This document shows, one piece after another, positions 24,701 through 37,263 of a stretch of DNA of 64,000 nucleotides; within the stretch, counting starts at the first letter, position 1, and each line of letters opens with the position of its first letter. Under the pieces are notes generated by a model, which saw only the letters and a list, made by a program, of their open reading frames with translations, was not told the origin of the DNA and searched no databases. Both the position numbers and the translations under genes were made by a program. Source of the stretch: Channa striata (Eukaryota > Chordata > Actinopteri > Anabantiformes > Channidae); assembly GCA_033026295.1 (NCBI GenBank), contig CM065170.1:19168040-19232039 (forward strand), written 5' to 3'.

Positions 24701-27700
24701 CATTTCACTGGAATGAACGATTGTGCTTGTGGTTGAAGACATTTAAAAATTAACCTGTTAAAGTAAATTTCAGTGAGATGATCAGAAATGCTATTCGGCT
24801 TGGTGCTTTTTTGAATGATGATTCAAATCAACATTTAGCAGACTTTGTGTCACTTCCTGTCTCTTTAGCTTTCAGCACTCGGTTTGTACTGAAACTAGTA
24901 TTTCTTGTAATGTTAGTCCAATTTAACTTTTTTATATATTACTAATTCACTACAAAAATCTGCTCAAGGCACGAGGACGAGGTGAGGAAGGTACAGGAAG
25001 GGACAAGATGGCATCAGGGGATCCCCCAGAAGCCTATCTTCTCTCAATAGCAGCTTAACTAAGACCTAGTTCAGAGTAATGTGGGCCAGCTCTAACTGTG
25101 TAAGCTTTATCAAAAGGGAAAGTTTAAGCCTAGTCTTACAGGCAGAGAGAATGTCTGACTCCCAAAGGTGAACAGAGTAGGTTCCACTGGACAGAAGAAT
25201 CTCTAGGACCCATGAGTAGAACTGCACTCTGAAAGCAAAGTGGCCTGTTGTGAAAAAATGGTACAATGAGGTCTATAAGATACTGACCATTAAGGGTTTT
25301 AAATTCTATTGGATTTATCTGGATTTATTGGACACCAGTAGTCGGGGTGGCTGTGGCACAGTTGGTAGCGCATTGGTGAGCGTTGGCCACCCCCATTGGT
25401 GTATGAATGTGTGTGTTTGAGAGTGTGAATGGGTAGATAAGAAGCAGCTTGAAGCGCTTTGAGTACCAACAGGTAGAAAAGCACTATGTAAGTGCAGACC
25501 ATTTACCATCTAGAGAGAAGTTAATGAAGGAGAAATTTGATCTCCATGGCTAATTCCAGTCTGTACTCATCTATACAATATTAGGATAAACTGGAGGTGT
25601 TGAAAGGGTTATTGGGACATCCTAATAATGTCTAGTCACAGTAGTCCCAACTAGAAGTAGCAAATACATTAACTCGTTTTTCAGTATTACTTTGTAACAT
25701 GTTGCTCCAAATGCTCCCAATATTCCACCGATAGAGGAAGGCTGTTCATGAGATTAGTTTTAGGTGTGAGTTAAAGCGTATGTCCTGGTGAAAAATGACT
25801 CCAAGATCCACCCTCTACACTAATAATGTCAGATGATGACTGTCATGTTGTGTTGAGTGACTTAAGAAGCTATAAATCAAAAGGGAAAACCTAGGCAGGG
25901 ATTTCCCTTTCTTTAATAAAGCAGTTCACTCAAATACATTTGATTTGCATTTGATTCAGGAGTGTAGCAGTAAGCGTTACTACCTGAGGTACCATCAATA
26001 GCTTAGGTGTGTTTGGAAAGTAGTTATTTTGACAGTAACAAAGTTGTCCACACACTGACAGAGACAGGCACATCCGTCTTCTTCAAGAACCAGGTTTACT
26101 GATTAATCCAGATCATTGTTGAGTAACTACCTTCAACCCAGAGCAACGACTGGCACAAAAGAGCCGGTCCAAACAATTTCGTAAACCTGATTCCTTTAAC
26201 GTGTACCTGCATGCACAGATGTTCACACATGAGCGCACAAACCTGGCTCTTCAGTCAAGTCTCCGTAGCTAGACAGTAGCAGAAATGGCCGTTGAATAAC
26301 CGAATGTTTGCAAGCGGAGAAGTTGCCTTATTTACTTAGTCTTATATTTTAAAAGATCACAGTAGAAGATAGAGACCGGAAATTGTGATAGAGACATCCC
26401 CAGCTAAAACGATAAGGTTGGTTGATAAACCATGAGGGTTATCAGTTAAAGTCGTGGTGAATGTAGCACACGGTATCTGTTTGAACCACTAGTATAACAC
26501 AAAAAACGGATACATGCATCTTTTTAAAGAAAATGTGCGGCACCATAAAGCGTGCCGAATGGTGTGAATGCTTTCTATGGCCCCTATGCGCTTCTGCTTT
26601 ACCAATTAGTGACCTGCAATCATAATTTGTTAGATAAACTGAAATAAATCATCTAACATCGGACCGTGCAAAAAATCAAACCTATCAGTAAAAATCTAAT
26701 AATTCAGAGCTAGCAGTTTATGCCAAGTCTGTAACACGTGAGCAGAATAGTGAAGTGGTCTTATTGCAGGCTAAAGCAGAATTCATGTCATATCCATTAG
26801 CTTTTTTTAACTGTGTGAATCAAACCCGGCACCTAAAGTCCTACAAACCTGCACATGTCACAGCAACTGAATTTAAAATGAGGATGTGTTGTGTGGTGTA
26901 ACAATTTCATATGTAGTTGTGTCAGTTAAGCTTATCCAGAGCGCAGCAAATCAGTCCAGTTTAAAGCAGCATTTGCTGTGATGACACCGCTCGTGAAAGC
27001 AACACAAGTCAGTACGGTTGTTCCAGGATATTCTTAAGTGGACTTTGTCTCGGCCTTTTATCTGTATTCATTATTAACACACAGAGTCTGAGCTGAGTTC
27101 GGGCTGTCCGGAGGCTACAGTGTCTGTTGCAGGCCTTCTTGTTCTTAGCTATAGTTCTTTGTGCCTTTAGCAGCTGTCCATGCAGCACATTGAGTGTCAG
27201 ATTTCTGTTTTTTCTTACCTCGTGGCAGCCCATAATAGCTAATTACCAGAAGTGTTTTCGATATGTCCTGTGTTGCTTCTGCTTTAGTTTGACTTTATAT
27301 GATGGATTGTTACTTTACCACAGTGTCTGTCTTTACATCTACCCTCTCCTACGCCAGAGCCTCCACAGACCGCATCAACTGTGTCTGGTCCACGCGGACC
27401 TGTGACTCATTTGTTTCAGTGGTTGTACGGACCAATTCCTCCGATGTGTACTCTTGCATTGAAGGTGTTTCACTAAAAGTACCTGCTTTTCAGCATTTGT
27501 TAGCTCCAACTCCAACACAGTTTCACCCGCCGTTGTTTATAGTACACCAGAAAAGCCACTACTGCACTGTGTCATCCAGGTAATTTATGTGGCTCCTTGA
27601 TTTAAAAAAAATCATCAGCCTGCAGACAGTTTGGTGAAAAGAGGTGGAGTAGTATGCTTCAAACAGGTGTAGGCAGCGGTTACAAAACCACGTTCACTTC

Positions 27701-29907
27701 TTTCAATGATGGTTAATCGAAAAAAAAACAAAATAATGTGTAGACCATATTACTGGACCCTACCCTGGGGCGACTGTGGCGCAGTTGGTCGTACACCAAT
27801 CCTATAGTTGTTGGTTCAATCCCCGGCTCCTCCGGTCACATGTCGTAGTGTCCTCGAGCAAGACACTGAACCCTGCTTAGTTGCTACCGGTGAGCGTCAG
27901 CCATCAGTGTATGAATGTGTGCGTGATAAGAAGATAAGAAGCAGTGTAAAGCGCTTTGAGTACCAACAGGTAGAAAAGCGCCGTATAAGTGCAGAGCATT
28001 TACAGTTGCACTCTGAATTATTCAGCCCCCCTGCAAATTATGTACATAGACAAAATTTCACTTGTTTGCAATGAACAGATCAAATAAGAACAATTTGAAA
28101 AGCTTATTACATTTAGTTTTACAAGCGGTTCCTTCACATTTAACTACTAGTGACCATTGCATTCTTCAAGTCATTCACCCCTAAATAAAATCCCTCATTG
28201 AGAACATGTGTAAGTCCAGTTTTGTCGCAAGCAAAACTGCCGCAGCTAAAACCTGAAGTATAAACGAGGTTTAAACACTTGACACCTAACCTGGTTTGAG
28301 ATTAAATAAACACTGGTGTGTTTCCTGATTCCTGAGTTTCTGTTGGCGGATCCAGTGTGCTTTGACTTTGTGACATGATGTTACTGCAGAAGTCAGCACT
28401 CCACACGTGAGACGCGCCAGAGCACTAACACAATCCACTGCTTTATTGACCTTATAGATTTAAAGTAGCCAAACACACATGTTTACCATGACCTATTAAT
28501 CAATATGAATTGAAGTGCTCTCTGACCTTACGTACGTTTTCAAAGCTGTGACTTCCTTTTTATTTCTAACAAAAATCCAAATACCAGTTCCTCTGAAAAA
28601 TCACACTTATTTGGGGGGGGCTGTAGATTACTACTGTTATTTTTCCTTATAAATGCTGTTTGTTTGCTGTAGTTGTGTTATTGAAACTTATCTAATCTCT
28701 AACTAAATAAAGGCAGCAGATAGCAGCCTGTTTGTTGTTGCCCACTGCTGGAAACGTCACATGCAGACTCCATGATACTGATAATCATTCACTGTGGATT
28801 TTTGTAACGCGATTCCCGGACATCTGTAGACACATGTCGCAGATTTCCAAGCCGATTTCTTGCAGAGTTGCCTAAAGACGTTAGCTGTGTATAGTGACAG
28901 GAGGCTGCGTTCTCATGCTCTTTGGCCATGGGTGTTGGAGTGTCAGCACACGAGGGAAAGATTAAAATGCAGCTTTGCTCCTATTCACAACACAAAGTGA
29001 AGCGGTGTTGTTGTTTCAGAGTAAAGCACCAGGGGAAAAAGAACCATTTAGTGGCAGTGCAGAAATACACTATTCCAAAAACCGGAAGAGACTTTATCTC
29101 TTCACACAACTTTCTCTGCTCTGTGTGGTGCAAACAGAGCTACTACACTGACTACTTTTTTCCATGTAAATAGACTTGATTGACTCATAAGTTGTCAGTT
29201 ACCAGTCATACGAATTTAAATCAGTAATCTGCTTCAAATAGCATCACAAAAGGTTGAAATATCACAAGTTCAAAATACTTAGCACCCCCTCTAAGGGTTG
29301 CCAGTAATTTTAGGTCTGTTCACAAATGTTTAGTCACTCTGTAGTTGCACTTGGTGTACTAAGATGTCAGTGCAGATGATGCATTGTTTCAAGAAAGTTA
29401 GAGCTTTTCCAGGAAACTGTGATCCCCATTTATTGAACTCTAAGCAGGTGCTGTGGTAAGTGTGGGCAGTGACAGCAGAGGCTCAGCCAACCACACAGGC
29501 CAATTCCGTATGCTTTAAATATCAGATATTTCTGCCATAGTTTCTGGTCGTGTTTGTACTTTCATATTAGTAATATCACCCAGTCGTGAGAGTAGTTGTT
29601 TTAAATTGTTAAAGTATTGTTCCGAACACAATCTTAGGTTCTTATCTTGGCACCATTTGTCAGCGTCTCTCACATCTTTTCTCACATTTTCCAGGACAGC
29701 GAGGAGAGCTGGCGAGACCGGAAGACAGGCCGCCAGCGTTCTCGTTCTCGCTCTCGGTCTCGCTCCCGAGACAGGGGCCACAAACACAGCAAGTCCCGGG
29801 TCAAACACGGAAAAGAGGGACGTGAAAAAGGCCACAGCCATAAGGACAGGAGCCGCAGCCGCTCCCCAAAGAAGTCTAAGGATAAAGAAAGGAGCCGATA
29901 CAGATAA
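18706..29907 (+). CDS. ppil4: Peptidyl-prolyl isomerase-like 4 (cyclophilin-RRM-RS protein)
   Basis: Thirteen coding exons: 18706-18775, 19075-19142, 19668-19732, 19825-19942, 20045-20187, 20628-20724, 21082-21198, 21289-21413, 21520-21586, 22952-23063, 23185-23281, 23468-23600 and 29695-29907. All phases close, giving 474 aa (human 492). The cyclophilin domain is at about 1-165, starting MAVLLETTLGDIVIDLFTEE, with GDPTGTGRGGES and DQHGSQFLITTGENLDYLDG in its core. An RRM follows at about 239-318 with RNP2 VLFVCKL and RNP1 CYAFIEFE. The tail is basic and Ser/Arg-rich (RSRSRSRSRSRDRG, RSRSRSPKKSKDKE). The position of the catalytic Arg55 of cyclophilin A is Asn44 here, as in human PPIL4, so isomerase activity is doubtful. 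The family is nuclear and associated with splicing. Exon 11 ends at a weak donor (GA|GTATCC), but the joined frame KQD-SKYDLL matches the family. Confidence 0.97.
23753..24561. mobile_element. Degenerate hAT-like element
   Basis: The left end GTAGGAATGTCTTTGGC and the reverse complement of the right end, CTGTAGAGATGTCCCAG, are imperfect inverted repeats of the TAGGGATGTCCC type typical of fish hAT elements. Next to both ends lie familiar blocks of GTACT-containing sequence (TACTGCCCTCGTGTACTCAC on the left, GTACTTATTTCAGTACTTG on the right). No transposase frame survives. Confidence 0.5.
25341..25508 (+). mobile_element. tRNA-derived SINE, truncated copy
   Basis: Begins GTCGGGGTGGCTGTGGCACA, with a box A-like GTGGCACAGTTGGTAGC. 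The box B region is deleted. The tail shares AGCGCTTTGAGTACCAACAG and AGTGCAGACCATTTACC with the fuller copy at 27766-28003. Confidence 0.75.
27766..28003 (+). mobile_element. tRNA-derived SINE, near full length
   Basis: The head has RNA polymerase III box A TGGCGCAGTTGG (27777-27788) and box B GGTTCAATCCC (27813-27823) at tRNA-like spacing. The body contains GAGCAAGACACTGAACCC and GTGAGCGTCAGCCATCAG. The tail AAGCGCTTTGAGTACCAACA is shared with the copy at 25341. Confidence 0.85.
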
Positions 29908-30754
29908 GGGGGTCGGGGAAGGAAGGATCGCGTTAATTATGTTTGTGACGAAGGAGAGTGAAACCATGGCTCAGCATCTGTACCCAGCATGAATAATCTG
30001 ACATCCAAATGTAGTCATGTCTTAACTCCTGGCTTCCTCTAAAATCACCTGACCATGAAAATCAGGTGGTTGTCAATTTATTGCCACAGATGTTTGGAGG
30101 CACATGAGATGTTTTGAGAAACGCTTTTTATATATATATAAAATAAAAATTCCACTTAATGATACTTTAATCAACAGTTTATTTCATTTGAATAATGACT
30201 TCCTCATCTAAATGTTATTCACCTCCTCTGCTCCTTCCTCTTCTTAGACATTGCTTAGCTTAATACAAAGGTTGTAGATGGTTAATGCCTCACCTTTGAT
30301 CTGAGTTTCTAAAAGGTGGGTTTTTTTAGTCATAAAATGTGGCTATGGAAAATTGCTGGGTGGAGTGTGTCTCCCCGGTTCTGAGGGAATTCACTGGTGT
30401 CTCCCTCCACCCACCACCTTTCACAGCTGAAGGGAACATGTCTGAGGCTGCAAATATCATGTGCTGCTGAAAGAAATGAAAGTTAGATGAAGAGGCACTC
30501 AAAATACAAATAAAGTCAGAGATCAGTGCAGCTGAGATCAGTTTTATTAGTGAATAGAAGTGTTTTTTTCTAGTTGTGCATGTGGGAATGTGCCTTTAGG
30601 GAATCCCTTCTAACATAAGGATGACTCACAATCGATCCACTCTACCAACCCTGTGAGGGATTTGTAGATTAAACAATGCTACAAACCTTACCAGTCAGGC
30701 AGGTTCCTTGCTCAGCTTACCATCAGCTCCAAAATAAAATCCATATTCGATCAA

Positions 30755-30855
30755 CAATCAACAGGGTTGGTAGTTTGACCCCAACTCTGCCTGACTCAAC
30801 ATGTCAAAGTGACCAGACACTGAACCCCTAAGCTGCATCTGGTGCCTCATTTGTC
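30755..30855 (+). mobile_element. SINE fragment
   Basis: Contains GGGTTGGTAGTTTGACCCC, a box B-like segment, followed by CATGTCAAAGTGACCAGACA and CTGAACCCCTAAGCTGC, resembling the body of the SINE at 27766-28003. Head and tail are missing or too diverged. Confidence 0.5.
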
Positions 30856-33800
30856 CCGATACTCTGCTGTTTCATATCGTTTCTCCACCCTGGCACTGCC
30901 CATTGGTGAATATCTGTCTCCCACCCTGATTTGTAATGTTTGTAGGCATCAAGACTCCTCCCCTGACCAACACGACATAATGACACTCGTAAATCTGTCT
31001 GAGTACATTTCCGTATTCTGTTACCGTATTCATGCCACCATGACAAGCTTCGGCCCTACCGCAAGACATAAGCCACCGTGACAAGTCCCCTTAATCTACT
31101 GATATTGTTAAAATTGTGATCCACAGGCCACGTAAGTCCATAGACGGTTTCACAGTGTATTGCAGTCCAGTCGGCAACACGTCCAAAAAAGGGCCAAATG
31201 GTTTGGTGATGTGGGCTGCATTTAAAAACTGTAAATAATTATAAAACTGTATTTAATTCAGGTTTTAGTAGCACTGGATAAAGAGTCATAAATCATTTTG
31301 CATTTCTGTTTATGAGTTCAAGTTTACTCAATTGTCGTTAGATGTGGTGGTGATAAATATTACTAATAATTAGTCCTTAGTGCGAAAAGTGAATGCAACT
31401 TTTCTCCACAACGACATAGCTCTACATTATCCTGTTAGACATTACGGGATTGTGCATGACCTAATTTGAGTTCTGCTCATCTGCAAACCTAACCACACAC
31501 ACCAATACGCACATCACTTTATGTCATTGTTTTTGACAATGTTTTTAATTTCCCGAAAACACATTGTTGTTTTGTGGGTGAAGGCGGGCGTGGCGGAGCG
31601 TGTGTGATGAACAGAAATGGAAACGGGCCTTCCGGAATGAAGCTGAACAAACTTTAGAGAATTGAGTGTGTAAAAACTGAAAGGTGGCATTATCGTGCAG
31701 AGTGGAAAAAAAGGGTTGCACAGCTTGACTCCCACAGACGAAACCACCGGTAGAGACTTTCCCAACCGCCTACGATGTGTGCGCACCCCTGTCACCTTTA
31801 ACCTTCTGTTAAATCAGAGCACAAAGCAACACACCAACACTGGGGTTCAACACGTTGCACAACAAAGATGAGTGTGCAGCAGGGTGTGTTCAGTACAGGA
31901 CTCAATGAATCATTCATGTTTTCTCTAATTTGTTCTCGCTGGAAGGCCAATAGCAGCACTTTATAGCATATTATTATTTATTTTCCAATATATTTTCTTA
32001 AAGCTGCACTATAGAACTTTTTTTAATTTTGCAGTAGAAATGTGATTTAAAACCCACCGAACAGAACTGGCCGCGGTGCAGAGATACAGTCTACCTGTTT
32101 AAGGGTTTTGAGTGAGGCTCACCCTTCTAACCAATCGGAGCAGCTCGGTTATTTCTGCTCTGCTGGTCAGTTTAGTAGCTTCTTCCTTCACCATTCAGAC
32201 AAACCGTTTGGTGAAATACCTGGAAAGGAACTGTAGTTGGCACAAGGGGAAGAAGTTTTCACATTGTACTCCCCTGAAAGGTCTGTTTGTGTGTGTTTGC
32301 TCATAAACTACAGGATTCATCAATAAATGCCCCACTCGTGCCATTTCCAAGCTCAATATGACTTTAAAAAAAAAAGTGTCAATTATTAACCATCATCACG
32401 TTAAACACAAAGGCTCATCTCACGAATCCTCGTTAAGGTAAGAGCTTCACTGTCTTAATCAGGCCACTATAAGAAGAAGGAAGAGGTGTTAAATCAAATT
32501 GCAAAATGGAGGTTTAGTGGGGGCGATGTGGAAATTGTGCAACTTTGATGTAGTTCATTCATCTGTGAAGATCATCTTGCCTAACAAAACACCTTTTTTC
32601 GTCCTAATCCAAAAACCAATGTGAAGAAGATTACCTACAGAACAAGATTATCCCTACAGTGCTTATTGTACTCGCATAATACTCATAGCAGACAGTCTGG
32701 CAGAACATAGTGGTAAGTGCATATGGAGCAACATTTGATGTTTTTTGTAATGGAAAGAACTCATTTGCTTCTGAGTTTACTCTTTCCCCCCTGTGAACTA
32801 AATTGGAAAAAAGTAAATTAAACAAAGAAAAAATTGCTTCTTCTATCTTAAAGCAGCAATGACTTATAGAGGAACAAGTATTTTCAGTAAGACACTCCTC
32901 CTGTATCGGGATATGCTCCCGTGGCATTGTCTGTCCTTTTACTGTAAGGACGCCACCGCCCTCATTCCCACTGCATCCACATCAACCACGTGTCTTACCG
33001 GAGAAACAGTTGTTTCTTGGAAGTACAGCGTACTACTCCCAGCTGCAGGTATTCGTGTGAACAAGCCCGGACTAACGTGCAGGAAAGTCAAACGCGCTGC
33101 AGATCAGCTGCAGAAACTCATCGTTTTGTCCCTGTTATCTGCTCCACATCTTCCTCATTTTACACAGTGCAGCACAAATACAAAGGAAAACCAGATCAAT
33201 ATAGGGAACCAGAAGCCTCAGGGGTAAATTTTGACACAGTGTATTTCCTTGTTTTTCTGGTGAACAAACACCTGAGCGTCGGCAGCCCTTTCGTTCAAGA
33301 AAACGACGGTTTTTAAGTATGTCACAGGAAACACAACAAAGCACAGAATCTGATCAAAGACACAGTGCTCAGTTTGAAAGATGGAATACCACGTCTCAAT
33401 AGAACAACACTGTAGTATAAAAACAGTCACAAGAAGGTCCCACTCTTAAAGCTTTGCATGTGAAATATGGGAGGCCTGTCAAACACATGCCTGAGTCCAG
33501 TATTTTTGCAAAAGTACTTCCTTTTCAACAGTGTGCTGTAACAGTCACAGCTGTTGTACTGGTTGTGCTTTTAGTACAAGTTAAATGGCGAACATTCTTA
33601 GGCTGGTGTGTGTGTGTATGTGTGAAATGTTGCTGATAACACTTGAACCGCACATTCACTCGTATTTAAACTGATGACAGGCAAATGACAAGTAGCCTGG
33701 GAAAGAGGAGCTGGTTACATCAACTCTTCAGTTGCTGCCGTACGTCAGCTGTGGTATGTTGGTATTTGTATGTCGCACTGTTCCACCTTTTCTGTGAAAT

Positions 33801-35335
33801 GAAGACTCTGCCCATAGTTGTACAGTAGCTGATTTTTCTGCCGAAAAACACAACTAGGAGTGAGGGTAGAACTCAGCCTGCTACACTGGTCACAATGGGA
33901 TTCAGCAAATGCACAAATGTCTGTGCTGTATTTATGATTTCTTAACTCCAGCCTTTCAAAAGAAATGACGCTGAGGAAATTCGATCCCTTCCTACCTGCT
34001 TATAGGCAATCATGACGAATAATAATTACTCAATGTGAACATGTAAACATTTCAATTCTTAGAGTTTCTTCCTGCTTGTACACAGACAAATATGACGCAC
34101 CACAAACTTGCCTGACACACATTCTCTGGGCTAAAAACAGCCACAGATGTAGCAAACATAAGAAAAAAACCACTTTATTAAAACGTTCACGTGTTGTAAA
34201 GCAGCATTAATAAAGAGGTGACGTCTCATCCTACAGCATATTTAACCAACTGACAGAAGTTTTTTGATGAGCAGATTGTTCACCTCAAAAACATCCACAG
34301 AATAACCACTTGCATCACATGAATAAATTAGTGGCCATTTAATTGAAACTAAGACACAGAACTGAGGTCAATCGTGTGTCTTGTGGAGACGTCACCAGGG
34401 TGTGTGTCTGTCCAACATTTAATGAGATCTTTTAGTGGACACGGCATGTACAGTGTGAGACACGATACTAAAGATTTGGCTGATTTGTATCTGACTGAGT
34501 CTCTGAATGCAACACTGAAGAAAGTGGGGAAGCTGCAGTTTGGGAGCTTCGCAGGAACAGCTCAACAGTCAGGGAGCTACTTACAACGGTAGCTGTAGGT
34601 GAGTTTAACTTTTGATTTAATCAGGAGCAAAAGAGAAAATGAGAGAGTGAAACTGGCACTGGGGTCATATGGGGGCTTCCATTTCTGAGCTTTGATTTCT
34701 TTCATTCAAAGAAACGAACACTGGCTGCAAATACATGGCAGATTTCGAATACAAAGACAGAAAATCAGTAAAAGAAGGAGTCGGGAGGTACAGCATAAAG
34801 GTGCTGACCTGGCTTGATGTATGTTGCCAGGTTTGATTCGTTTTTAAACACTTTCTGAGCTGCTGAGTGTGAGGACTGTCTCGAATTACAGCAGATACAT
34901 ATGAGCTGCTCATTAGGCAACTGATCAGTAATATGACGTAGAATTACGATTAATATCTACTATAAATGTGAGAAGGCTGAGCCGTTTTAATTGAAGTCAT
35001 TTCTTTACTGTAGTTAATCCTGGGACAGAGACGTCACAGTAATATTCTAATATCTTTTTATCTTTTATCCCATTGCAGTGATGCAGCCCAGTGCTGTACT
35101 GAAGTTTCCAGTGTACAGTGATACACAAACCATTATTTCCTTGTTCTTTTGTATCAAACTTTCCCTTGTCTTTCCTGAATAACAGTTGACAGCCCCTGTG
35201 TTCGACCGTGAAGTCATACAGACGTCAGCGCAAGTGCACAGAAGCGATCTTACTAAGCAGTTTCAGCTTTCTTCTTGTGCCGCCCCCCTTTCCTCAGGCC
35301 AGTCTGCCTCCCTCTCTCTGTCTGTCTCTCTCTTT

Positions 35336-35357
35336 CACACACACACACACACACACA
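35336..35357 (+). repeat. (CA)n microsatellite
   Basis: An uninterrupted run of about 11 CA units preceded by a CT-rich tract. Confidence 0.9.
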
Positions 35358-35619
35358 TTTTTATTTTTTGCATGTCCAACATCCTGGTTAGATAAAGCAC
35401 AAACATCACAAATAAAGCAGCGTCAACATGCCGTTTCATTGTGATTAAGCATTTTGTTTCCTGTTCCTGGACTTTTTCTTCACAGTTTCTTCCTTTTCCT
35501 CTCCTGTTTTTGGTCATGGTGTCATCAAACTGTGACAGGGGAGTCACTTTTTTCCATGAAATAAAGACATACTGTATTAAGCAACAACAGTAAGTGAATC
35601 GGTGTGTGGAGATACTACT

Positions 35620-35930
35620 TAGTGAGGACCAGATTTAGTTTTTTACCAACAGCTTGAAGACATTTTTGCGAAGTGAGGACATGTTGGCCAGTCCTCACAA
35701 ATTTAAAGGGATTTTTGAGGGTCAAGGCTGGTTTTAAGGGTCAAAGTTACCTTTAGGCTTTGATTAGGGTAAGGGTTAGGCATTGAGTAAAACATTAAAA
35801 ATAAACATATTGTTGAGTGAAAAATGTGACATTATGCTGAACAAACCCCTCTGCTTTGCTATTTTTAGCTGTGTAGGTGTGACACACATACACTGAGCTG
35901 TGTGTGTGTGTGTGTGTGTCTGTGTTTCTG
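35620..35930 (+). repeat. Dispersed repeat with telomere-like core and GT tail
   Basis: The segment holds AGTGAGGACATGTTGGCC and CAGTCCTCAC, then GGTTTTAAGGGTCAAAG, then TTAGGGTAAGGGTTAGG (from 35763), and ends in a (GT)n tract at 35899-35919. This arrangement is a familiar dispersed fish repeat, although I cannot name its family. Confidence 0.5.
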
Positions 35931-36400
35931 TGAGCATGTTGACATGATGGTGTTTCACCTTTGGGCAGCTAATATTAAAATGTGTCACCTTGGTTTGGAT
36001 CTGAGATCGGCTTGTGGAAATCCGAATCAGATTAGACTGCTGACAAAAGTCTATGTATGTGGTGTTAAAACAGCAACCAACCAAAGACGCTCAGGTGTGT
36101 TTTAGGCTGTTGATCTGAGCAAGTGAAGATATTTTATCAAAAGTTGTGCCAATAATGTGAATGTTCCATATTTTGCCATTGTGGAAAGTCCAGGAAAACA
36201 CATTTAGACCATATGTGTTGTTGTCTGTCCGACACTGGAAACCGTTGACACACGTGGCCTTAAAAGACATTATTAAAATCAATTCCCAGAATGACTAATA
36301 AAACCTCAACTGCCTGATGCCTCTGTAACCTTCACGCACTTCCTGGTGCTCTGTGCCGTTTTGTCATTTCAACAATGAATGACAATAAATGCCTCAGGCT

Positions 36401-36649
36401 GCCACATCAAGACCCGACTCCTGACGCGGAAGTAGAGCTCAGACTTTTACCGTGTTCTCTTCCTCGCTGGTCAGAGAGACGCTGCGTTTCTCAGCAGCCA
36501 GCGTTCACTTCCTGCTCGGAGCTGAACGAGCAGCTTCACAGCGACGGCTCGGCTTGTCGGGACGACGGGCTGAGAGCGGCTCACACACACACACTCTGTC
36601 CCGCGCCAGGACAAGCCAGAAGGACTGTGATCCAGCACCTGCTGAATGG
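36401..36649 (+). other. Probable 5' non-coding first exon and promoter of zc3h12d
   Basis: A GC-rich stretch with Ets-like cores (GCGGAAGTA at about 36426, CACTTCCTGC near 36508) ends at a strong donor (AATGG|GTGAGT, donor at 36650). The first coding exon has an acceptor (CCACAACACAG) ending at 37757, so splicing from here to 37758 would give a 5'UTR of two exons. The transcription start cannot be placed exactly. Confidence 0.5.
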
Positions 36650-37233
36650 GTGAGTACCAAAGAATCCTCTGATCAGGCAGGTCTCAGTGGGTCTCGGCTC
36701 TTTCTGTCACATGTTATCTGGGAGGCAGAGACTCTGGGAGGCAGAGACAGGACACTTGTCCCGGTCTGATTTGCTCCAGATCTGGGACACAAGTCAGTGT
36801 CAGGTCTTGACTGGCCCCCAGAAAGTTGCTGGACACGGGGGCAAACAGTGTCTCAGTATCACGGTCTCCGTTTTTGGGGGAAATAATGAGTGTGACTCAG
36901 AATGAGCTTAGACACAGAGGATGTGGTTTGGTGCAGGTTGTGTGAAGCCTGTGCAGAGCTGTGCCCCTCAAAGGGGGGGGGCTCTCCCATAAAAACGTCC
37001 TCGAACGTCCGTTTCCTGGTTTTCGAGAAGGTTTTCTGGAGTTAAACTGGCACAAAGTTGTTGTCATGTTCCTTTGTCCTCATGCCCGAGACTGTGAGCT
37101 GGCAGTGAGACAGGAAACGTGCTGCATGACACGCACAGGGAAACCGCTCCGGGGAACGACGAGGGAACGACGAGGATGCCGCGTTTGGTCTGAAAGCTCG
37201 ACACCGCTTCTCTATGTTTCCCCGCTGTGACAC

Positions 37234-37263
37234 GGGTCGGGTCGGGTCGGGTCGGGTCGGGTC
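37234..37263 (+). repeat. (GGGTC)6 minisatellite, G-quadruplex candidate
   Basis: Six perfect GGGTC units. Runs of three G separated by two-base loops fit the G-quadruplex rule on the plus strand. It lies in zc3h12d intron 1, about 590 bp downstream of the probable first-exon donor. Confidence 0.9.

Larger units (their letters stand above)
23601..29694 (+). other. Repeat-rich last intron of ppil4
   Basis: At 6.1 kb this intron is far longer than the other ppil4 introns (about 80-1400 bp). It holds a hAT-like relic (23753-24561) and two tRNA-derived SINEs (25341-25508 and 27766-28003). I see no other coding or RNA gene in it; the ORFs there are short and unrelated to known proteins. Confidence 0.7.
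29908..36400. other. Intergenic region between ppil4 and zc3h12d
   Basis: About 6.5 kb. The ppil4 3'UTR begins at 29908; a candidate poly(A) signal is in AAATAAAAATTCC near 30140. The rest is AT-rich with a SINE fragment (30755-30855), a (CA)n tract near 35336 and a dispersed repeat at 35620-35930. ORFs here are short and unsupported. I see no RNA gene. Confidence 0.55.

Noticed and set aside
29515..29967. 150-codon minus-strand ORF over the ppil4 last exon
   Set aside because: It is the antisense shadow of the Ser/Arg-rich ppil4 exon at 29695-29907; the sense frame matches the family tail.
30590..30615. GGGAATCCC, NF-kB-like site
   Set aside because: It is about 6 kb from the zc3h12d first exon and a single short match is expected by chance.
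32000..32050. AAAGCTGCACTATAGAAC, similar to the end of a fish repeat
   Set aside because: No matching second end was found nearby, so it is not supported as an element.
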